DNA of 44,501 nucleotides, taken from contig CAJNDS010002529.1 in assembly GCA_905221605.1 (NCBI GenBank), positions 334,160 to 378,660 of the forward strand, read 5' to 3'. The DNA comes from Symbiodinium natans (lineage: Eukaryota; Sar; Dinophyceae; Suessiales; Symbiodiniaceae). The first letter of the stretch is position 1. Each line of letters begins with the position of its first letter. A model generated the notes under the pieces. That model saw only the letters and a list, made by a program, of their open reading frames with translations. It did no database searches and was not told the DNA's origin. The translations under genes were made by a program, and so were the position numbers. Shown piece after piece: positions 39,492 to 44,501 of the stretch.

Positions 39492-39709
39492 GATCTGCTG
39501 AGAAGCTGGGCTCGCGGTCTGCTGAGAAGCCGGGCTGCCCTGCTGTGGCTTCTCAGGTGTCTTGGCGGTTGTTTCTGAGGGTGGCCCACCCCCTCTTGCT
39601 CTTACTTGGAAGGCCTGTGCTCAGGCAAGATGAAGGCCTTAATTACTTTGGGTTTCCTTTAGAGATTAGGGTTTTTTTTCTTAGGAGATCGTGTCGCAGA
39701 TGGCCCCCC

Positions 39710-40295
39710 AATAATGGGACTGATTCGGGACCCTCTTTAATGTCAAGGCCCCGGCCCGGAGCCCCGATTTCGGAATCCCGGCTGTTTGCCTTTAAAGGCG
39801 AGCCTTTTGATTTTAAAGCCGGGCCTCAGGATTTCAAAGGCCGATTTCCGGAATTCCGACCGGCCCGAAACCAATATTTTCCTTTAAGGAAACCTTTTGA
39901 AAAATTGGTCCCCCTCAATCCGGCAAGGGGGTGGTCCAGGGCCCCCCTTGGACCCGGAATAATGGGACTGATTCGGGACCCTCTTTAATGTCAAGGCCCC
40001 GGCCCGGAGCCCCGATTTCGGAATCCCGGCTGTTTGCCTTTAAAGGCGGGCCTTTTGATTTTAAAGCCGGGCCTCAGGATTTCAAAGGCCGATTTCCGGA
40101 ATTCCGACCGGCCCGAAACCAATATTTTCCTTTAAGGAAACCTTTTGAAAAATTGGTCCCCCTCAATCCGGCAAGGGGGTGGTCCAGGGCCCCCCTTGGA
40201 CCCGGAATAATGGGACTGATTCGGGACCCTCTTTAATGTCAAGGCCCCGGCCCGGAGCCCCGATTTCGGAATCCCGGCTGTTTGCCTTTAAAGCT
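39710..40295. repeat. 248-bp tandem repeat, 2.4 copies
   Basis: AATAATGGGACTGATTCGGG recurs at 39710, 39958 and 40206, almost without change; the third copy is cut at CCTTTAAAG, where telomere-like repeat begins. Rich in CCTTTAAAGG-type palindromic words. The open frame running through it (39467-40236) repeats itself and is not a gene. Confidence 0.95.
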
Positions 40296-40612
40296 TAGGG
40301 CACGGTCTAGGGTTTAATTAATTAGGGTTTAGGGTTTAGGGTTTAGGTTTCATTAGGGTTTAGGGTGTAAGCAATTACTACTACGACGACGACAGGGTTT
40401 AGGGTTTAGGGTTTAGGGTTTAGGGTTTAGGGTTTAGGGTTTAGGGTTTAGGGTTTAGGGTTTAGGGTTTAGGGTTTAGGGTTTAGGCTTTAGGGTCTAG
40501 GGTTTAATTAGGGTTTAGGGTTTAGGGTTGAGGGTTTAGGGTTTAGGGTTTGGGGTTTAATTAATTAGGGCTTAATTAGGGTTTAGGGTTTCTTTAGGGT
40601 TTAGGGTCCCAA
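40296..40612 (+). repeat. TTTAGGG array with AATT insertions
   Basis: Near-perfect TTTAGGG units (40394-40490) are flanked by units reading TTTAATTAGGG and TTAATTAATTAGGG, a variant not seen in the 12-34 kb arrays. Confidence 0.93.
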
Positions 40613-42851
40613 ATCTTGAAGCTTAGTGGCTTCTGCCTCAGTGTTCCACTCAGGCAGCTGGCCCGGAGCCTCAGGCATCCTGCTGAGGCCTGCGAAGCTC
40701 ACCTCGAGGCACTGAGCCTTAGTTCAAGGTGATTATTAATTTTGGCCTAAAGCTAAGAACCCCCTAAACCTAAACCCTCAACCCTTATTAAACCCCAAAG
40801 CTACTGACTAAGTGCCTGTCTTAGCAACTTTTTCGTGAAGGGACCTCAGGCGGCTCTCAGTCTGGTGATAGAGGTGTCGTGCTGAGGACCAGGATGCTAA
40901 GGCAGACATCCTGGTCTGAATGGGTGCCCTAGATGCCAAAAACCCAAGACCCTAAACCCAAACCCTAAACCCTAAACCCTAAACCCTCAACCCTAAACCC
41001 TAAACCCTAATTAATGAAACCCTAAACCCTAAACCCTAATTAAACCCTAAACCCTAATTAAACCCTAAACAAACCCTAAACCCCAAACCCTAACAGTCCA
41101 GGCTGCTGCTGAGAAGTAGAGCTGAGCAACCTCAGGCCTCAACAGGTTGCTCAGCACCTTCTCGTGCTCGGGCGTGGACTCAGTGCATCCATCGAGTGCC
41201 TGAGTTCAGGGGTTTTGCTTAGTTAATTACTGGACTGACTCAGAAATGCCTCAGTTCTGCTGCGGCACTCTCAGGAATCTCCAATAGAAGACTTCTGATT
41301 TCACACTGAGGATGGCCGTGCTGAGGAGCACATCCCACTCAGCTCGAAAAGCCTAAGCTGAGCAAGGTTTGGGTTTTAATTAATTAGGGTTATCAAAACC
41401 TCAGCAAAACTAGAACTTAGTGCAACAGGGTGGCCTCAGGTTCCCAAGCAGTCTGCTTCCCTAAGGAAGTGCGAACCCTCAGGAACATGTCCTTCAGGAT
41501 CTGAGCACCACCTGCCTGAGAATTGCTTTCGGAGGTTAATTAGGGCTTAGAGTTTAATTAGGGTCTAGGGCATAATTAATTAGGGTTTAGGGTTTAGGGT
41601 TTAGGGTTTAGGGTTTAGGGTTTAGGGTTTAATTAGGGTTTAGGGTTTAAGGTTTAGGGTTTAGGGTTTAGCGTTTAGGGTTTAGGGTTTTAGGGTTTCA
41701 TTAGGGTTTAGGGTTTAGGGTTTAGGTTGTAGGGTTTCGTTGGTCTGAGGGTTGGCTTACTGAGGAGTTTCCTCATGCTCAGCCTCAGGGTCGAACTCGT
41801 AGAAGACCTGGCTGAGGTGCCTCAGGGCATCCCAGGAATCTCCTGAGGAATGATCTTGGCCTCAGATTGCCAAGAATAGTAAACCCCTAAACCCCTAAAC
41901 CCCTAAACCCCTAAACCCCTAAACCCCTAAACCCCTAAGCCCCTAAACCCCTAAACCCCTAAACCCCTAAACCCCTAAACCCCTAAACCCCTAAACCCCG
42001 AAACCCCTAAACCCCTAAACCCCTAAACCCCTAAACTACTAACCCTAAACCCTAAACCCCTAGGAGTTGTGTTAATTGACGGATAAACTAAGACCAACCT
42101 AAGGCGTTTAAGGGCTCAGGGCTTTAGGGGTTTAAGGGCTTAGGGAATTCTGGGTTTGTGGGTTTTCCTTAGGTGCTGCCTGAGTCTCGGCGCTCAATGT
42201 GGGAGACCCTGTCTGAGATAGCACTCAGCCATTCCTCCTCGAGGGTTTAGGGTTTAGGGTTTCATTAGGGCTTAGGGTTAATCAAGGTTTCGGGAGAGGG
42301 TCTGGGGCTTAATTAGGGCTTAGGGTCTAATTAGGATTAAGGTTTTTGGGCTTGCATGGAGGCTCAGGGTGCTCGCTCAGATCTGAACTGAGACATGTGT
42401 CCTGAGCTTTCAGGTACCACAGGACGTCACTCATGAACTTGTAAGTCTTGAAGGCGACCCCCAAGACGAAGCTCGGGACGAAGATCTGAGCCTGAGCACG
42501 GCTGAGGGAGCTTGTTCTTCAGGGTTTGCTGAGGTTTCGCAAACCCTGCAGGGTGCACTTAACCCTAAACCCTTGATTAAACCCCAGAATGCAGCTGAGC
42601 AACCCAGACTGAGGCGTCAAAACCCCAGTCCTTGAGCTGAGTCACCAGAACCGACAGCTCTGAGGTGACTGGACCTGAGATGCGAGAACATGCAGAATTC
42701 AAGGAATGCTGAAACCCACTGAATTCATTAATTATGGCTTCACTGAGGCACTCCTTTTCGCTCAGGCCTGCTCAAAAACCGGTCTCTCTCAGGAGACAAT
42801 GCAAAAACTCAGTCTCCCTCAGCAGACACTCAGTGCTGACTCAGGCAGCTT
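40613..42851. other. Non-coding CTNAG-rich spacer with telomere-like arrays
   Basis: No convincing ORF. Arrays: CCCTAAA with AATTA (40945-41095), TTTAGGG with AATT (41560-41740), CCCCTAAA octamer (41880-42060), then short TTAATTAGGG clusters to 42340. The rest is unique sequence dense in CTCAG, CTGAG, CTAAG and CTTAG. Confidence 0.6.
41880..42060 (-). repeat. CCCCTAAA octamer array
   Basis: About 20 units of CCCCTAAA with single-base variants, ending in three 7-mers. Confidence 0.93.
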
Positions 42852-43883
42852 TCACTGATGTGCAAGCCAGCTTTGGGTGGAGGAAGTCTCAGGCAAGCCT
42901 GAGGACGATGCTGAGGGCTGGTTCTGGTTCATCTTCTGAAGGAGTGCCCTCAGCTGCTCCTGCTCGGCAGCACTCAGGTTGCTCGTCTCAGGAAGGGGCG
43001 TGTGCTGAGGCGAGGCCTTGGGCTCAGGAGCTGGCTCAGCTGCCTGAGCGGCCCTGGCATCCAGCCTATCCTGGACCTGCTGAGCCAGGTCTAAGGCTTC
43101 CTCAAGGTGATCCTCCTGAAAGTCGTCCAGCTCAGCGATGAGGGCCTCGATGTCCCTCAGCTGGTCCTTGAGGTCCTTAACCATCTCCTGAGCCTCCCCA
43201 CTCAGGTCCCTGATCTTCGCGATACTGCCCCTCAGGGTGTTCTCAGAGTAGCCATGACCCCTCAGGCGGAAGGTGCAGGCACTCAGGCTGGAGTCGGTCG
43301 TCCTCAGCCACTTGTGAACCACCTCTGCTGAGATTTCCTCATCCTCATCCTCAGGCAGTGGCGGAGGTGGTGCCTTAGGAGCAGCCTCAGGAGCCCCACC
43401 TGAGGAGGGAGCTGGGCCAAAGCTGACATCCAACCCTCTCAGTGGGCCTGGCTTCTCCTGAGCGAAGACCCTGAAGCGGATGTCTAAGTGCCTTCCCCAG
43501 GGCAGGTCCTCAATCAGAGGCATCACCTGCTGGTGCCACTGAAGGATGGCTGAGGCAGGCCATGAGGAGTGGCAATAGATGCACCGGGTCTGAAAGAGGA
43601 TGCGAGTCAGGTAGATCTTAGTGCCCTTGTTCTGCCTCAGACAGCCTGGGCACTCAAAGGACGGCTCAGCCTCATACGAGTGAGGACGGTCATACTGAAG
43701 GGTCTGCTCAGGAACCCTCACTGTGGAACGAAAAAGCCTCGTGAAAGGTGGCGGAGGAATTGGCTGAGGCACGAAACTCTGAGGCAGCACAGGGTTGCCC
43801 TGAGTGAATCCCTGAGGGGCTCCGTGATAAGGCCCTACTGCCTTAGGAGGAGCACCCTGAGACTTCACTGGAGGGAAGGACAT
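42852..43883 (-). CDS. Unknown protein with zinc ribbon and coiled coil
   Basis: 343 aa from an ATG. The first 60 residues are Pro/Gln-rich (PQPIPPPPFTRLF). CPGC near residue 79 and CIYC near 102 form a Cys4 zinc-ribbon candidate, followed by WPASAILQWHQQVMPL. The middle is Pro/acidic (PPPPLPEDEDEE). About residues 215-285 predict a coiled coil (EAQEMVKDLKDQLRDIEALI). Same strand, composition and CTNAG bias as the transposase 3.4 kb downstream, so it may be an accessory or first ORF of the same element, or a host gene. No family recognised. Confidence 0.65.
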   Translation of the reverse strand: MSFPPVKSQGAPPKAVGPYHGAPQGFTQGNPVLPQSFVPQPIPPPPFTRLFRSTVRVPEQTLQYDRPHSYEAEPSFECPGCLRQNKGTKIYLTRILFQTRCIYCHSSWPASAILQWHQQVMPLIEDLPWGRHLDIRFRVFAQEKPGPLRGLDVSFGPAPSSGGAPEAAPKAPPPPLPEDEDEEISAEVVHKWLRTTDSSLSACTFRLRGHGYSENTLRGSIAKIRDLSGEAQEMVKDLKDQLRDIEALIAELDDFQEDHLEEALDLAQQVQDRLDARAAQAAEPAPEPKASPQHTPLPETSNLSAAEQEQLRALLQKMNQNQPSASSSGLPETSSTQSWLAHQ

Positions 43884-44501
43884 GGCTCAGAATGTACTTG
43901 CTCAGAGGCTTGCTGCTGGGGATGCTGAGAACCAAAAGTGCTCTGAAGAAAAACAAGTTCCTCATGCTCAAGCTCTGTCTGAGTCCTAGATGCAAGCACT
44001 CACTCCTGTCTCAGTGCCTAAATGCAAGCCCTCACTGAAGCTAAATGCAGCCCAGCAGCTGGCCAAGCTGAGCCCACTGAGGAGGGCAAAGCTCAGGAAG
44101 ACGGCCATCTTCGTCTGAGTCTTCCTGAGATGCAAAGCCACTAGGTTTAGGGTTTAATTAGGGTTTAATTAGGGTTTAGGGTTTAGGGTTTAGGGTTTAG
44201 GGTTTAGGGTTTAAGGTTTAAGGTTTAGGGGCTCAGGCTGCTACTTGATCTGGGCTCTAAGTCGGTTGGGGCTACAGGGCCACATGTTCTGAGACTTGCC
44301 AACCTCAACTCGCACTGAACGACCCCCCCCCCCCCTTCTGAGTGCAGCCAAAGGGTCATGGCTGAGCCGAACTCAGGCAGGAGCTCAGGCGGGAATGCGA
44401 GGGGCTGCTGGAAGCACAGAAAAGCTCTGAGGATGGCAGGCGAAGGAAGGGATGAGCTTAGTAAAGGCATCTAAGGGCAGGGCTCTCTACGACTACTACT
44501 A
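43884..44501. other. Upstream flank, CTNAG-rich, with a small TTTAGGG array
   Basis: Non-coding as far as I can see. TTTAATTAGGG and TTTAGGG units lie at 44145-44230, and a C13 run near 44322. The minus-strand open frame at 44225-44470 is short and unsupported. Confidence 0.5.

Larger units (their letters stand above)
35236..39630 (-). mobile_element. DNA-transposon-like element: HTH + DDE transposase joined to ULP1 protease
   Basis: Four minus-strand ORFs (39491-38355, 38430-37177, 37285-35879, 35868-35236) read as one interrupted coding region of about 1400 codons. At both upstream junctions the sense carries on in the -1 frame (ELHSPETIQDFSEIREAIQ before 38358; QDGQSSLPSQLLSERLKWL before 37180), as expected after single-base deletions or assembly errors. 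At the third, a 28-bp tandem duplication splits the protease. Order: HTH, DDE, Lys-rich linker, C48 protease, coiled coil, Cys4 knuckle. Terminal inverted repeats were not found. It could be a decayed copy or an intact gene with sequencing indels. Confidence 0.75.

Noticed and set aside
38691-39578. 295-aa plus-strand frame opposite the transposase
   Set aside because: Leu/Ser-rich antisense of the transposase N-terminal part; no motif of its own.
39467-40236. Plus-strand frames of 173 and 101 aa with repeated sequence
   Set aside because: They translate the 248-bp tandem repeat and restate themselves; no start context or family.
1-44501. tRNA, rRNA or spliced-leader RNA genes
   Set aside because: No cloverleaf, conserved rRNA block or spliced-leader motif could be recognised by eye on either strand.

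Overview
The window reads as nuclear DNA of a dinoflagellate or close relative (perkinsid-type alveolates are the alternative). Four things point that way: a Ty1/copia-type retroelement with a protease/integrase style I associate with dinoflagellates; a minus-strand lipoyl synthase gene cut into tiny exons with mostly GC splice donors and AG|G acceptors; thousands of bases of interstitial TTTAGGG telomere-type repeat; and a transposase plus ULP1-protease element. No rRNA, tRNA or CRISPR array was recognised. No database search was possible, so all names rest on motifs read by eye.

Zone A (1-9.5 kb) is one copia-like retroelement on the minus strand, read right to left. A 1742-aa Gag has a coiled coil, an eight-cysteine zinc module, a capsid-like domain and two CCCH fingers. 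A protease ORF follows, entered by a -1 shift within a 17-nt overlap. After a single in-frame TGA comes a 709-codon ORF, open to the window edge, with a cytosine-methyltransferase-like block (GPPC, EQP) followed by a DDE integrase. RT and RNase H lie beyond the left edge.

Zone B (9.5-34.8 kb) starts with a 950-bp CA-rich compound microsatellite. It continues as arrays of TTTAGGG/CCCTAAA and variants that alternate in orientation, with long poly-G/poly-C tracts, MITE-like inverted repeats and a 257-bp tandem repeat. It is not empty. Eleven exons of a minus-strand lipoyl synthase (33.52 to 25.43 kb) can be joined in frame across ten introns of about 470-1340 nt. The introns tend to begin with TTTAGGG-type and end with CCCTAAA-type sequence, so their ends can pair. 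Further short unique islands between 11 and 24.5 kb look like exons of other genes, including the likely 3' end of a plus-strand gene at about 22.49 kb, but I could not name them.

Zone C (34.8-44.5 kb) differs sharply in composition. It is saturated with the motif CTNAG in coding and non-coding sequence alike, and its telomere-like arrays carry AATT insertions. It holds a minus-strand element encoding an HTH/DDE transposase joined to a ULP1 (C48) cysteine protease. This is one long coding region interrupted by two apparent 1-nt frame changes and a 28-bp tandem duplication. A separate zinc-ribbon/coiled-coil ORF lies at 42.85-43.88 kb, and a 248-bp tandem repeat at 39.7-40.3 kb.

The lipoyl synthase 5' half (with the FeS-binding cysteines) is not found before zone C begins. 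Zone C may therefore sit inside the gene, or it may mark a breakpoint.
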